Positions 1 to 12,345 of a stretch of 64,000 nucleotides of DNA are shown in pieces. A program made the position numbers and the translations under genes. The notes below the pieces were generated by a model. It was not told the DNA's origin. It did not search any database and saw nothing but the letters and a program-made list of their open reading frames with translations. Source of the stretch: Crocodylus rhombifer (taxonomy: Eukaryota > Chordata > Crocodylia > Crocodylidae); assembly GCA_038503035.1 (NCBI GenBank), contig JAVSML010000048.1, forward strand, positions 429,541 through 493,540. The letters run 5' to 3'. Position 1 is the first letter of the stretch. The number at the start of each line of letters is the position of its first letter.

Positions 1-72
1 AAATAAGCACAACTGGGCCCCTTCCTCACTTGGGGCCCTAGGCATGTGCCTAGTTTGCCTATGCGTTAATCC
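1..72 (-). mobile_element. Possible hAT-type DNA transposon end, cut by window edge
   Basis: The stretch ends in ATCCGGCCCTG, the reverse complement of a CAGGGCCGGAT terminus, preceded by a short self-complementary block (CCTAGGCATGTGCCTAG). CAGGG-type termini are usual for hAT transposons. Only one end lies in the window, so neither the second inverted repeat nor an 8-bp target duplication can be tested. Orientation is arbitrary. It could equally be an unclassified interspersed repeat. Confidence 0.4.
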
Positions 73-1465
73 GGCCCTGGTTGTAATGTGTCCATTACCA
101 AAGCAGAACTTGGCAGGAGAGCTGGATTTAGACTTGCAGGGGATCCTTACTTCTAGTCCCACAGCTGGGAATAATTGGCAGTCTGTATCCACCCGACACA
201 TCACCGGATAATACAGGACCAGCCCCGCTCTTAATTTTGACCAGGTCTGTGAAGAATGGGCCATGCTTAATAGCTTCATACTGGAAACAAAGCAACACGT
301 CACAGCCACTGAATCTGCGAGGGGCACAGTGAGCAGGTGTGAAGAAGGAAGCGGATGGAGCTGGAATTTGGCCAGCAGTGGGGGCATTAATACCCTTGTC
401 TTATGAGAAATGCTTTGAGACCTTCAGGGGCTGCATTTCATGTGAAAGTGCTCACCTCCAGCTGCACAGAGATCCCGCATCGTAGTCAGTACTGATCTGG
501 AGGCGAAAGTGATACCTATGATTTATCACCGCTCCTTGTAGTGCATTTTTCTGATGTCTGAGAGAGGAAAGGGAACGGATGTAGCAAAGGCTTTCTCTTT
601 GTCTGGTCTCTGTCTAGGCCAGTGAACCACCAGGCTCCAATGCTGCATCTAACCTGCCTCCATGTGCAGCCCGTGAGCATCCCTTGTCCCCACTCGGCGC
701 ATGGCCCGGCCCGAAGTGAGGCTGGTTTAGTGCAGCTCTGTGCGCGTGCCCGCAAACACGTCTGAGGCTGTGGACCTGAGTGTGGCTCGGGAGTGCGAGC
801 ACAGAGCTGCGCTCCACTGGCTACTCTGATTAACCTCTAGGTTTCACACGTCCTAAGCAGCAGCAAGGGGACACGCTGTGCTTCTCTGCGGCGCACCTGG
901 GCTTGCTTTGGAGGCAATGCGTAGACTTACTCCAGCATGCTGGGGTCTCAGAGTCATAAGCACACACTTCAGTGGAAGTTGTGGGCATTCAGCACTGTGC
1001 AGGACTGGCTCTTAAAGTGCAGACCTGTCTCAGGAGCATGACTGTGCCCAGTCGGTATTACAGTAGCCACCTTGTAGCACCAGACGCAGTGCAAACACAT
1101 AACAAAAAGACGGTTCCTATCTAAAGAGCTTTAGTTCGGAAAAGCAACCGTCATAGCTGGATGTCATCAAATGCCATCTGTCTGTTTTACTCTTCTAAAA
1201 CTTGGTAGGTTTTTTCCTCTAATGTATAAACTGTAATTTATGTGGAAGCATCTTAAAGCTGTCTGTAATGATGAAAGGTGATGAATCACTTAGGATAAGT
1301 ATGGTTAGCATAGTAGCACAATTAAACAACTTCATTCAAGAATTCTGACAGGAGACTTTCAAGATTTTAAATTGTAACATGAATCTATGCATGGCTTGGA
1401 AAAGAATTAGCTTGCAAAGCAGGCAGATAGTTAAACTGCATTACAGGCACTTTATTATGTAAACG
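73..1465. other. Non-coding stretch, nothing recognised
   Basis: Unique-looking DNA of mixed composition. The open frames near 516-817 on the minus strand are short, overlap each other in two frames and resemble no family I know, so I read them as chance. Confidence 0.5.
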
Positions 1466-1560
1466 ATCATAGGATCATACGGAAGAAAGGCTAGACGGGA
1501 CCTCACAAGGTCCTCCAATCCTTGCTGGAGATCCCTTTCCCTCCAAACAAAATCTCTTCC
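1466..1560 (-). mobile_element. CR1 LINE 3' fragment, degraded
   Basis: ATCATAGGATCATA is followed by a diverged version of the CR1 3' untranslated signature (GACGGGACCTCACAAGGTC). In this orientation the 3' end of the element is on the left, so it lies on the minus strand. Only about 95 bp remain and no ORF2 is present. The match is to the remembered CR1 tail consensus and to better copies in this window (13.1, 26.0 and 61.6 kb). Confidence 0.65.
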
Positions 1561-2278
1561 AGCTGCCATGTTCATACTTTAAAAATTGTATTATTCAGTT
1601 CAGATGGACTTTCACAATAGAGGTAAGTGGAGGGAGAAAATTAAAGTGTACCAAAAAAAGAGCGTGCTTGCCCAGCATTTCAGAGACTTGCAATTTTGAA
1701 AAATCTTCCTGTGTGTTTGTATTTTAGGAATAGATCGCTCCACTGGCAATGATCCAGCTGCTCCATTCGGTCCTACATTGACATTGGAACCGCAGTTATG
1801 CGGGACACCAGCCCGTTTGCACTGAAGTGAATGAATCCACATTAGTGTTGGATTTGGTACACAACTGAATACAAAGAAATAAGAGGGAACAAGAGAGAAA
1901 GTGGGTCGGCTGATGAGGATGATGATGATCAAAAACTCTGAGGTCAAGAGAAAGGAATGAGCTTTGGCACAGTAGAAAGTAGCATTGTGACATACATACG
2001 AAGGGGTAGGTTTTTTTTCCCAATCCAGCTGTGGCCAGTAGATGGTAGAAATTAGGTAAAACCCTTATTAGATGGTAATTTGGGGCAGCTCCCAGGACTT
2101 AACCCCTGGATTGTCTGCATTATAACACCTTTAAGTGGCTTAAAGTGCTCGTTATGTGGCTCAAAGTTACGCCACTCCAAGGCTGGATTATCTCTTGATC
2201 TGCGCAACCCAGCTCCTAGTCCATTAAGGTGTGGCCACTCCCCATGGATGTGCCACTCAAGTTGAAGTCCTCTAGTAT
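1561..2278. other. Non-coding stretch, nothing recognised
   Basis: No convincing gene. Around 2,080-2,240 there are repeated short blocks such as GTGGCTTAAAGTGC and GTGGCTCAAAGTTACGCC that suggest an old interspersed repeat, but no termini could be defined. Confidence 0.4.
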
Positions 2279-2700
2279 CCCCGGCTGCAGTGGCCCCATC
2301 CCCACCCTCCTGTCCTGTGGGCTCTCACGCTGCCAGCTGCTTAGTGCATCAGCCCAGGGACTGGTACTGCAGCTTTTCTGTTTCCCCCAGCCTCCAGCCC
2401 CCGGTGCAGGAACAGCGACCCAGGGCACCTTTCCTCACCAGCCATGAGCCTGTCTGGGCAGACAGCCACCACTGGACCCCATGCCTGCCTCCCTCCTCTG
2501 CCAAGCCCTGGGGAGCAGAAAAGAGTGCTGCCCCGGAGAGCCCCCCAGACCCGGCCAGATTGTGGCAAGCCCCAGGTGCCAGCAGCACCCTGCTGGGCCA
2601 GGGAGCACCATGGAGGGGTGGAGGCAGGGTGGATATGGGGCCGAGCCAAGGGGGGGAGGAGAGGAAGGGGAGCAGCTGAGCCTCCCTCAGGCAGGACACA
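2279..2700. other. GC-rich block with chance open frames
   Basis: This block is markedly richer in G and C than its flanks and is therefore poor in stop codons. Open frames of 70-130 codons exist on both strands and in several frames at once. Their translations are low-complexity Pro/Ser/Gly/Ala text with no recognisable domain, and no splice sites stand out. CpG is not especially dense, so this does not look like a promoter island. Best read as non-coding. Confidence 0.5.
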
Positions 2701-2710
2701 GGTCCAGTAG

Positions 2711-3089
2711 GGTGGCCATTGGTCCTGTTTTATACCAGACTGGCGTGTTTTTAAACCCTTTGTCCCCTGTCTATTTCTAAATGAGGAGTGGACTGCAAAA
2801 AGTCCTGTTTTTCAGTTCATTGGTGGGTAAGCATGTCAATCATTTGTCATAATGATTCTATTGGCTGTGCCTAGAGGTAGAGCAGTGCACAGCCCGGAGG
2901 AGCAGGCTTCCAAGCCAGCCAGGGAGAGAGGGAGGTGGCCTTTTTTTGTGGTGGCCCCGCCCCTTGCTGCTGACTGGCTGAGGAGGTGGTGGCTCCACCC
3001 CTTACCACTGATTGGCTGAGGGCACGAGGGTGGTTGTCCCCCCTCACCAAAGGGGTGTCCTGTATTCTGGAGATGGGTCAGTGGCCACC
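2711..3089. mobile_element. Possible MITE-like DNA transposon
   Basis: The left end GGTGGCCATTGGTCC is matched at 12 of 15 positions by the reverse complement of the right end (GGGTCAGTGGCCACC). Inside are two related blocks (ACTGGCTGAGG near 2,972 and ATTGGCTGAGG near 3,011), each preceded by a CCCC(G/A)CCCCTT-like stretch. No matching target-site duplication flanks the ends, and no transposase frame is present. It would be a non-autonomous element if real. A 203-codon open frame on the minus strand (2,836-3,447) runs through and beyond it and matches nothing I recognise. Confidence 0.35.
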
Positions 3090-3400
3090 ACAATGCCCAG
3101 GCTTGTGAGATCGAACCCGGAGCATGTGAGTGCCGGGAGGGCAGCGACCCCCCCTGCTGCCCCCCAACAAACCCCTCAGCCTCACTCTTGAGAGACCCCA
3201 TGGGCGACTGGTGCCTCCCGAGTCTGGGAGGGCAGAGATCACCAGCCGGGGGGTGGTCCCTCAGTGGCCAATCGCCGAGCCAGTGGCGACACCGGAAGCG
3301 CACTTCCAGTTTTGCAGCTGGTGCTTCCAGGGGGTGCACCGTCGATCTTAGGGGGTGCATGTGCACCCATGTGCACCCCCTACGTGTCACCAGTGAGAGA
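3090..3400. repeat. GC-rich unclassified repeat with GGGGGTGCA motifs
   Basis: Three copies of GGGGGTGCA occur at about 3,330-3,380, the last inverted, so that 3,351-3,380 forms a short palindrome with alternating purine-pyrimidine GTGCATGTGCAC inside. CpG sites are frequent between 3,240 and 3,360. It reads like the end of an interspersed repeat or an LTR-like unit, but no second end or target duplication was found. Confidence 0.4.
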
Positions 3401-3454
3401 TCCCCGTCATCTTCCTCCCCTTCCAGCGGTCTAGGACGCTGCTGCAAAGGATGG

Positions 3455-3545
3455 GCGAAGCTTAGAGAAGCATAGAGAAGCAGGGCTGGAAGGAACCTCC
3501 CCGCTCACCAGGCCTCTAGTGGGAAGTCCCACGGTGCAGGTGGGG
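3455..3545 (-). mobile_element. Possible diverged CR1 3' fragment
   Basis: The sequence AGAGAAGCAGGGCTGGAAGG with following AACCTCC resembles the CR1 tail (GGGCTGGAAGGGACCTC) after an ATAGA-rich terminal repeat. The match is short and lacks the usual CATCTAGTCC continuation, so this is tentative. Confidence 0.4.
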
Positions 3546-6500
3546 CACAGTCAGAGAAGGTTTCTAGGGCTAGGTGTGACTGCTCCGGACTCCAAGATAG
3601 CACTAAGCCGATCAATATTTGTGTGGCTCAAATTATAACATGTAACATTCGACACGTTACAGGATCTTTTTAATAGTTAGCATGCGTGGGAAGAAGTAGT
3701 ATAGAACCAGTTTCAGACGTTCAAATATGCATTTGCAGATTATTCAGATGTTTTAAGGCTCACTGTCTCCCTCCAAGACCTTTCAGTGCCGTCGTGCCGA
3801 ACTCAAGAGTGCCAGTCTTCAGTGCTCGTTCTCTTCCTTGCAAGTGGCGTTCACCACTAGCAGCCAACAGACCTTGGGGAACAGGGCAGGCCGGCAGGCA
3901 AGAATCTAGTGAGATTTGTAGTTGTGCAAAATGACTGTCTATCAGGTCTATGAGCCCTAAGAAAGTCTGTCACAAGGTCTAAACTTGTTTGAAAACTGTC
4001 ATCTGCCAAAAGTGACAGGTCAGGATGCGTTGGTTGGTTTTCTTCTGCTTGTACAGTGGTCCAGGCCGAGACGTGCCATCGTCATTCTTTGCCATTACGC
4101 TAGTCAAGCCAGGGTCCCTCTCTGCTTCTCTTGCACTGACACCAAGCACCACAGTGATCAAACTAACTCATCTTGTTATAGGATTAGGAAGATTAAACCT
4201 GACATTTAGTGGCTCTCTGAATGCTGGTGATTCATAGCTGTCAGATGCCAAATCCTCCAGAGTGAATTCAGTAATTTGTATTTGTGTTGACCATCAAATC
4301 AATCGCGCAAAGCAATAAATTTGGAGAGTAAAAAAAATTCTCAGCTAGAGTAAATGTTTCCTTTTATCTCTTAGGCCTTAAAAGTTATTTTGTCCCCTTA
4401 AACAGGAACCCTTTCAAAGGACTTTGTTGCAATCACACGTTTAAGTCAGAGAGGAAGAAGAGCATGCTGAAGGCATATTTTACATTGCTTCCTGAAAGCA
4501 TCCTACAAAAAGCGAAACTAGCCAAATCAGGCCAACGTATTGTAATGAAGTGCTCCCTCCGTAGTAACTCATTTCTGTTGTTTGAGCATAAGTGTAGTGT
4601 GCATGAACACAACATGATGGCACACATGTCCCGGAGTGGTTTAACTCTCATTTAAAGTCCAACCACCATTTTTAAAAGACGAAAGCGTGAGCAAAAAAAG
4701 CAGAATTTCTTTGGCTTTCTACCTACACAGTGAAGGCTTCATAGCATGGACTCCCCATGGTGGGAACTCCTGATGCGCCCTGGATTTAAGAAGTAAATCC
4801 TTCCCTTTCCTTTGGTTTGGCATGGATTAACTGGTTTAATGAATGATAACTAACTTAACCTCTTTCTCCCACCTTAGTAAAGATGCATAACGTGCATTTT
4901 CTCACTGTGCTCCTAGAGATGGTTTCTAATCCCCACTGATTCCTAAGGAGTGCCAAGTGTGCTTTGCTGGACCATTTGAAATTCAAAAGTTCAGCCACGG
5001 TTTGCAATACTGATGTAAAGATGGGTTGCCTGAACTAGTACACCCTTTCCGTAAAAATCTGAGATACAGATTGGTTGTCGTTAGAGATTAGCTCAATGCA
5101 GCTGCAACTCTGTGCTGTTTGTAACCTACATAGTGCTCCAATTCAGTCTACTCCTAATTATTGCAAACAGCAGTGGAAAAGAGGGCGACTTGTTAGCTGA
5201 AGGCTGCAAGGTTTAATTCAGGATGAGTTTGGTCCCTTTCCTCTTGGAACAAGACCCTGTACTAAGGATGATTTGTTTGTGTGCACTGAACTGTGTATGA
5301 CATCTCCTTGCCCAACCACCTAAACAATCAGTCTTCTGAATGCATTGTAGTTGCAAGTGCTCCTTGTGATTCATCCTACCTCCTCACTTGTTCATCAACT
5401 GCATATTTCTAGACCATTTACCTTTATGCCTTCGTTCAAATGATTTTATGGTCAAGACGTGCATCTCGGCTCCAGCAGAAAAGCACAAGCCTTGTTTCCT
5501 TTTATTTACATTGGACCCATCACGGCTTTTTCCAGCTGTGCCATCACTTGTTAGGTGCATTTTACCTGCCGCGCTCTTATCCTGCATCAAAGATGTACAT
5601 GGGATACAGAGAAGATACGGGACATGCACTGGCATATCCTGGGGCCAAATCCTCTGCTTAGACTGCATCCAGGGTTCGTCTTTGTTCTGACAGGAGCCGT
5701 GTGTGCACATCCCTCGGGGAGGACTTCGGCTTCAGCGAGCGGAGGCGTTTTCAAGTACGGGCAGTAGAATCACCGGTGGTACAAATGAGACAAGCAGCTG
5801 TTGTCAAAGGGGCTTTTCTTATTCCATAATACAAGACTTACCTAATAAAGTAGGCATTCCTAGTAATATGCTACTTTTTAGTACCTAGCCCATATCTATC
5901 TCCAGGCTCTATCATGGTTGAATACAGACAGTTTCTGCCTTTGAAGAGTTTGTAGTCAGTGCTGGCTGGCTGGAAGTCCTTTGCGGAGGGTGGTATTGAA
6001 TTTGATTTTTGAAAAGTCAATCCTCATCCTTTAACTATCAGACTGTCCTTTGTCTCTGTCACTTGGTATGTTCTCAGTTAGGCTCGCTTACTGATACCCA
6101 AGACCTGATCAGAGGGAAGCTCTGAAATGACTGCAGTGCTGGTAAATTATTAATATTAATCACTCTAAGCAAAGTCTCATTGCTTTAGAAGGATGGGCAA
6201 GAAAAGTACTTTTCAAAGGAATAAAGTTTGCATCAGTTCAGCTGCTCAATCACCAGGCTTCGGGGAATAATTTTCCATGAAAGCTTCTTTGACTCAGAGT
6301 AAGAGTCCTTCACCTATAATTTGCTAATGAATTTCAACTCAAGTGCAGTTATAAAATGTAAGAGTTTGACTAGGGAATGGATTGAAAGTAATCATTTTCC
6401 TTCTTCCTCTTCCGTCTCTTGGCACTTGTTAAAAAGCGTTTGAAGGCAGCAAAGTGTTGTGAGGCTGAAAGCTTGTTAAAAGAGCAAAGGGGCTGCAGTT

Positions 6501-9164
6501 TGAGGAGCCAGGCAAAGAAGAAAGTGAGGCAGGAATCTGAAGAAAGCTCCTTTCTGAAGAAGATGAAAAGTATTTTGATATGAAAAAAAAAATCTTCTCT
6601 CAGATGGATCCCCCCCACCCCCTACTTTGAAATCAAATGGGCTGGGGAAAAAATTTGTTTGACTTCATCTCACTAGCATCTGTCTCCATCTACGCTCTAA
6701 ATCCAAAGGTAGTTTAAATGATACCCAGGCCAGTTTAAAATGAACTGGTTTGCATGCTAGTGGTCATGGAGCTGCAGCCGCATGAAGGTGCAGGTTGCAA
6801 ACCTAGCCAAGGACCCTGGGTAGCACCAGAGCAGCTGCCCCACCTTGGACACGCTCCGCTGCCAGTCCTCCAAGCTCATGTGTTCAACACAGGCTCTGAT
6901 ATAGCTATACAACCTGCATCAAACATTTTATACTGCAATGTCAATCTCTCTTTGTGGAGCAGGACAAATGACGGTTGAACATACTGTTACAAAGCTAAGT
7001 TTTAGATCTGGCTTAGGGTAGAGTCTGTAGTCAGGGGCTTGTTCAAACGGGATCCAGACAACCATGTGCCTACGATCTCAATTGTGTGCCGATTGCCTGG
7101 GATGTTCTCTGCAAACGCTGACGATTTTGCGACAGATCCTCTCTCCTCCCTTCTTGCAGAAGGCAGCTAGAATGACGGAAAAGCAATTTCAGTGCCAGGG
7201 AACCCTGAGAGTTTCTTAATCCCATGTGTCCTGGTTTTAGATCTGGCTAGAGGATGGGGGATGGTCTGGTGGTTGGTCTTCAAGTGATATACAAAGGTTC
7301 AATAATGACTTGAATAGAAGAAACATTTTTGTTTAAATGTTGAGATAAGTGACCTGGGAAGATCTTCCACATGCATAGTTTTCATTATTCTACAAGCGTA
7401 GCCTTCATTAGTTCTTCTATGAGGATTTATCAATAAGGGGCTAGGTCTGCTCCGTTAGCTTGGAAAACAGATGTGAAAAATAGGTTCAAGGATAAAGATG
7501 GTGGGTTTATTTCCTCCATTTTTGAAGGGCAGTAGTTAACTTCTAATAAACCCTGCCTTGCCTGTTAGCAAGTACCAGATCATAAATCTGAGCATGCATA
7601 ATCACACAAATTTCAGCTTGAAGCACAACGTTGCCATTCATTTTCCACTATCCTCCGTTTTAAAAAGTTTCGGCCACCTGCTTGGGGGAAGAAGCTATGA
7701 GACAATGCAACTTAGGTGAGTGAGCCCACTTCACAAGCACTGGGCAATGAATAGTTAAGTGAAGAGTTCTTGATTTGAAGAGTTATTACTCGTTGACTGA
7801 AATTTGTGTGCATGGAAAATTAAAATATTTGGGAAAATGGATGCATTCGTAAAAACCAGAACTGGTTTGCGAACAGAAAAAGATGCTAAATTCTTTGAAT
7901 AACTTATCTGTAGTCAGTGATTCATCCAGTTCTGGTAGCAGTATTTGCATGAAAATGGCATTAAATAAAAAAACACAAAGCAAAACAAAGCAGCTTCTGC
8001 TCTTATTCTTCAACTCTTGTTAGGAATCTTTAGAGCCATATTCTGCCATTGTGACTGATATTTAATACTTTGAATCACAAACAGTCTTGTTGCTTGCTGT
8101 TGCTGAGACTGCAGGTGTGAAATAAGAAGATATAACACAGTATAAATACGAAAGAAGAGAGGTTACCAGGTAGCATCTTGCTCTAAAACATCTGTCGTTG
8201 CATTTGCCTAGTTCTACTTGCTGCTTGGCAGGGAGGGTGAATTTGTGCCATATATCTTCAGAAGCATGCAACCGGGACCCACAATGCATGGTCCGAGGGC
8301 ATATTGTGGTGATCTGGTAGCCTGTAGCTGGTGTATCATTTTAACGGCAAGGCTAAGGACAAAGATCAACTGCAGGTTTTCACCGCCGATCATCCCAAGA
8401 CAACAAGCAATTTCTATTCCTCTGTCAAGGAGGATGGAAATACAAGCAATTGCTGCAGCTTGGAGCATCTGGTTTTTCATTCTAAAATGACAGGGCCAGG
8501 CTCACCATACTTGGCAAAGAGCCTTGCCCTTTGTGTCATATGAAGCGTAGCAAGCACGGCTTGTGCTGCCATTTGCCTGTGGATCGAAACGCTCGGGTTG
8601 CACGTAGGAGCTCAGCTGGGGGGTTCTAGCTCATGCTGGTGCTGCATTACAACAGTCCTCTGCTGCTCCATCCATGACGTCTCTCCTTTCAGCTCATCCT
8701 GCGTTTCAAACTTCATTTGTTTCCCCAGAGGTAGGGAGTCTGGCACAGTTAATTAGGAATAGGATTCAGCTATCTCGCACTGTCACCTTGGCTAAATCCG
8801 CAGTCCACGTGAGTGCCATTTGGCTTTTTGGTTATAAAGTACTTCAAAACATTAGCAATGGTAGCCTGTGTAGAGGCTAGATGTGACCTGGGCTCCTAGG
8901 AAGATCATGGTGTAGTCCTCAGTGCTGCAAAGGCGACATTGCATGTGCAAAGGTGCATGTGACTCATGGTACTTACTGCATGTTACATCTTCTTGGGGGA
9001 ATGGAAGCAAAATACATCCGGATTTAATGTAATTAAGTTGTTTCCTTTGGTTGTGGAGCAATTTTTAAAAAGGGTTGATAGCCCTTGGATGGGACTCATG
9101 GATGACTAAGTGCATATCTTACATGTAAAACCTATTGTGCCAATGGTAAATGTGCTAACCTAAC
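3546..9164. other. Non-coding stretch, no gene recognised
   Basis: About 5.6 kb of AT-leaning unique-looking DNA. No open frame exceeds 118 codons and none resembles a known domain. No microsatellite, LINE or tRNA-like sequence was recognised. A TTATTAATATTAATC run near 6,150 could be part of an AT-rich regulatory element, but nothing decides this. Confidence 0.5.
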
Positions 9165-9240
9165 ACCAAAGAGACGGACCTGCTCTACCACTGCCATCCT
9201 GCGTGACCTTGAGCAAGTTGCCTAGTCCGCCTTGGTGGAC
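9165..9240 (+). mobile_element. MIR SINE fragment
   Basis: The core GCGTGACCTTGAGCAAGTTG matches the conserved MIR core (TGTGACCTTGGGCAAGT), and the preceding CTCTACCACTGCC fits the MIR sequence upstream of it. MIR is an ancient tRNA-derived SINE shared by amniotes. The tail after CCTAGTCC is lost or diverged. Identification is from memory of the consensus. Confidence 0.65.
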
Positions 9241-9819
9241 CCCATGGAGGACGCATACGTATTGTGAGTCCAGTCTGTTTCTTTGTCATCCGCAGTTCCC
9301 TATCACCAACATCGCATTGGTGTGATGGACACAAGATGAATGAAGGATGCTACAAAGCAAAGTTTCATTGTAGAACAGCAGTGAGAAAATCCTTTTACAA
9401 ATGTGCTGTGTTCAGAGGAAAACATTTCAAAGGAAGCTTTTATTGGGCCTTGTGCTGTATTTGCATTTTCTTCTATTTTTTATTTTGTACTTGTTTGTGA
9501 CAAACCTGTCTACTTTTAACAGTGTTGTGCCTGAGCACATGGCACTCGTGGACATGCCTGGACCCCACAGCAGCTGTGGTTTAGGGAAGGGCTAGTCCAT
9601 TTATGGGTGAGCTATGTCTACACTACAGAACTGGGAGTGGTGCAAGGAGGTACGATGCCTGACCAACCTATCTGTGCCAGCAAAAGCTCCTAGTGGTTTG
9701 TGCGGAGATGGGAGAAAGGCCTGGAAAGCTAGGAGTTGCATCCAAACTCAAAGCGTTTTCCCTAGACAGTATGTTTGTCTGCTTGTACCAGTAAAGAGAC
9801 ATGGCCTGGGCCACTGCGT

Positions 9820-9918
9820 GAAACGGCTTGTCCTGAGTCACGCAGAGGTTCAGCGGCTGCGTCAGGAAATGAGCCTGAGAGCTCCTAAGTCCCAGTCCAG
9901 GGCTTTAAATGCAGGATC
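9820..9918 (-). mobile_element. MIR SINE fragment, antisense
   Basis: CTTGTCCTGAGTCACGCAGAG resembles the antisense MIR segment CTTGCCCAAGGTCACACAG. It is followed, at the expected distance, by CCTAAGTCCCAGTCCAGGGC, which resembles the antisense MIR 3' region. Together these cover about 95 bp on the minus strand. It sits about 0.6 kb from another MIR in the opposite orientation. Confidence 0.55.
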
Positions 9919-12148
9919 TACCATCTTCAAATGGAGGCAGGACAGGAGCCCTCTGAATGAGAAGCTTTGAAGCAAATATTTAGAGACATCTGCCTATAGA
10001 GTTCAGAGTCTGTAATAATTGTGAGAGAGATGCTCAGATAGAGAGTTTGGAAGCTATCAAATGATACTGGGGTTTAAAGACCCTGATGCCTCCGAGGAAT
10101 TTATAAGGGAAGCACTAATGACAGTTTCCCCCCAAAAAGCAAGCCTGTTGAGGGTCAGCTTCTTCACAGCACAAGCCCTGTTAGAAGGCATGGCCTTGCA
10201 GAAAAGCAAATTGTAGGAATGGGGAAGAATATTCCCTTTGGGTAAAACTTGCCTTTAAATACTCCTGAATCCACCATTGGCTAGAGAGAGAGTAAAGTTT
10301 ACAGGTGTGGGGCACTGTGGATCCCGTGGAGCTGAATGGGGACTTATATGGTGCAAGAGAACGCAGAGGGAGTGAGACCCTAACTTCTTGTGCACCTCCT
10401 TGATTCACAAACACCTGAAAATATGCAAAAATGGCCTCTGGTTCCTCCCTGTAAAGGAAAACTAGTCCAGAAGAGCTGGAAAGAGGAGATGCTGGGTGTC
10501 AGAAAATCTTGGTCACTTGTCTTATAGAACCATTCCTGGTCAAATTGCCAAAAAATCCAACTTGGTTATATGTTGGTGTTGCACTTGCAGGTTAAAACTG
10601 GCACCACCTGGCATAAAAATCGGTTGTAAATTTCCAAGTAGAAAAAAGTCTGTTCAGATCATCTAGCTGGCCTATAACATGGGACATGTGCTTGCACAGA
10701 GACTTCTGCCTCATGCCCTTAACTTCTGACTGTACATCCATCTGAAAGATAAGCTCGAGGCCCAACACTTATTTAAAAACTTCAAGTAATACAGCACCCT
10801 TTCTGCCTTTATGTAAATTGTTCTAAGAAGTACTTACCCTGGCTCTTAAAAATGTGTGTGATGCAGTTAACATTCCTAGGTCACTTAGACACATTTGAAA
10901 AACCCTTTTTTCCAACTACTCAGTTGGCCTAATAAAACATAGCACATCTGCTCAAAGCACCTTGCCTGCCCACGAAGGAGGCTTTTGCATGCCGTTCTGA
11001 GCACCCAGTGTGAGGATCTGTCTTCCCCAGGTAGGTGCTGCTGTTTGAAAATTGGCTTCCTGTCACTGAAGGGTGTTCTCTTCGCTTGGACAATGGAAGG
11101 CTTGCACTCCCAGCCATGTCTTTTCTTTAATGCTCTTCACGTAATTGCTATAATATTCAACATGCAAAAGTGTGTATTTGTGGGAATAATCTGACTACTT
11201 CTGCTACTGACTATTGCTACTACTGCTACCATAGTGCTGGTCAGCGTACAAGTAAAAGCATTTTCGAATGTAAATGAAATGCATCTCCAAAAAGGTTTTG
11301 TTTTTTGTTTGTTTTTTTTTTTTAAAAAAAAGTCATGGATTTTAAACACTGCTTTGTTGCAAAACTCTTTGGCTTTGTTTTCCAGCTCGTTAAAAATCCC
11401 CAATCCTGAGTTTGCCTAGTCCCAAAGGACAATGCAAAACCTATAGGGTTTTAATGAAGCTGTAGCAGTGTCAGGAGCGTCTCAAATATTTTCCCAGCAT
11501 TGTTTTGCGTCCTTGTGGCTCTGGGGAACATAGTCTGCACAGCACACGATTAAGCATTATCATCATGATTTCAGATGCAGTAATAATTCATTTTCCACCG
11601 TGCACATTGATCTCATTGAATGAACTATAAACTGCATCCTGGAACTGACCCAAGGAAGGAGCCCATAAACTAGCAATAACTATTGTGTACATTTTTTTCA
11701 TACATTGCTTATATGCTTAATAGAGCCAAACAAACCCACAAACTGGCATTATAATCCTGGTATAATCATGGGAACATGGTAAAGAAGAGCTTGTTCCATT
11801 ACTCTGAGGTGTTGTCTTTTATGTAGACTGTCCAGGGATGGCTTTGCACAAGATCATAATGATATGCAGTGGGACACTGAATGCATGGAGTATTAGGTTT
11901 GCCTGGAAGCACCATTTTTAATTTCAGGGCAAATTGATCTCTGTGTTGGATTAATTTATTTCATCATGAGGCTTGCATGGATAATAGTTGCTCTTTGTCA
12001 ATAAAATAACATATATAAAACAACCCCCTCCCCCCCTTCGAGTCATATGGCTTCCTATAGACATGCTTATTCACATTGTAATTAGAATGCATTGGAGCAG
12101 ACTCGCTTAATACCATATCACCTCATTGACATGTGTTAATCCTCACCA
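9919..12148. other. Non-coding stretch, nothing recognised
   Basis: AT-rich DNA with a T/A homopolymer block at about 11,299-11,332. Longest open frames are under 90 codons and lack recognisable content. Confidence 0.5.
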
Positions 12149-12345
12149 CATTTCAAAATGGCCACAGGGCGCTTTAATTAAACCTCATTGAATGAGCTTC
12201 AGTTAAAGCACCCCTGCAGCCATTTTGAAACATGGGGGGGAGGGGGGGTAGTATACATGACAGTGAGCTGTTTTAGTTAGAGTGGCTGTCTGGGAACCAC
12301 CCTAATTAAAACACTACCCCCCCTCAAGCCCCCATCTCTGAGCAT
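12149..12345. repeat. Two adjacent inverted repeats, MITE-like
   Basis: First pair: an arm at about 12,150-12,181 containing TTTCAAAATGGC and GCTTTAATT is mirrored at about 12,202-12,231, with roughly 26 of 32 positions pairing and a loop of about 20 nt. Second pair: the G-rich arm starting at 12,231 (GGGGGGGTAGT, then GTTTTAGTTAGAGTGG) is mirrored by 12,300-12,342, with about 17 extra bases in the left arm. The two hairpins abut. No coding capacity. The structure resembles miniature inverted-repeat elements, but no target duplication was identified. Confidence 0.5.

Noticed and set aside
2836..3447. 203-codon minus-strand frame
   Set aside because: Lies across a probable transposon and CpG-rich repeat. 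No conserved motif, and overlapping frames exist on the plus strand.
9614..9970. 118-codon plus-strand frame as an exon
   Set aside because: Its second half is a MIR SINE in antisense, and the first half has no recognisable domain.
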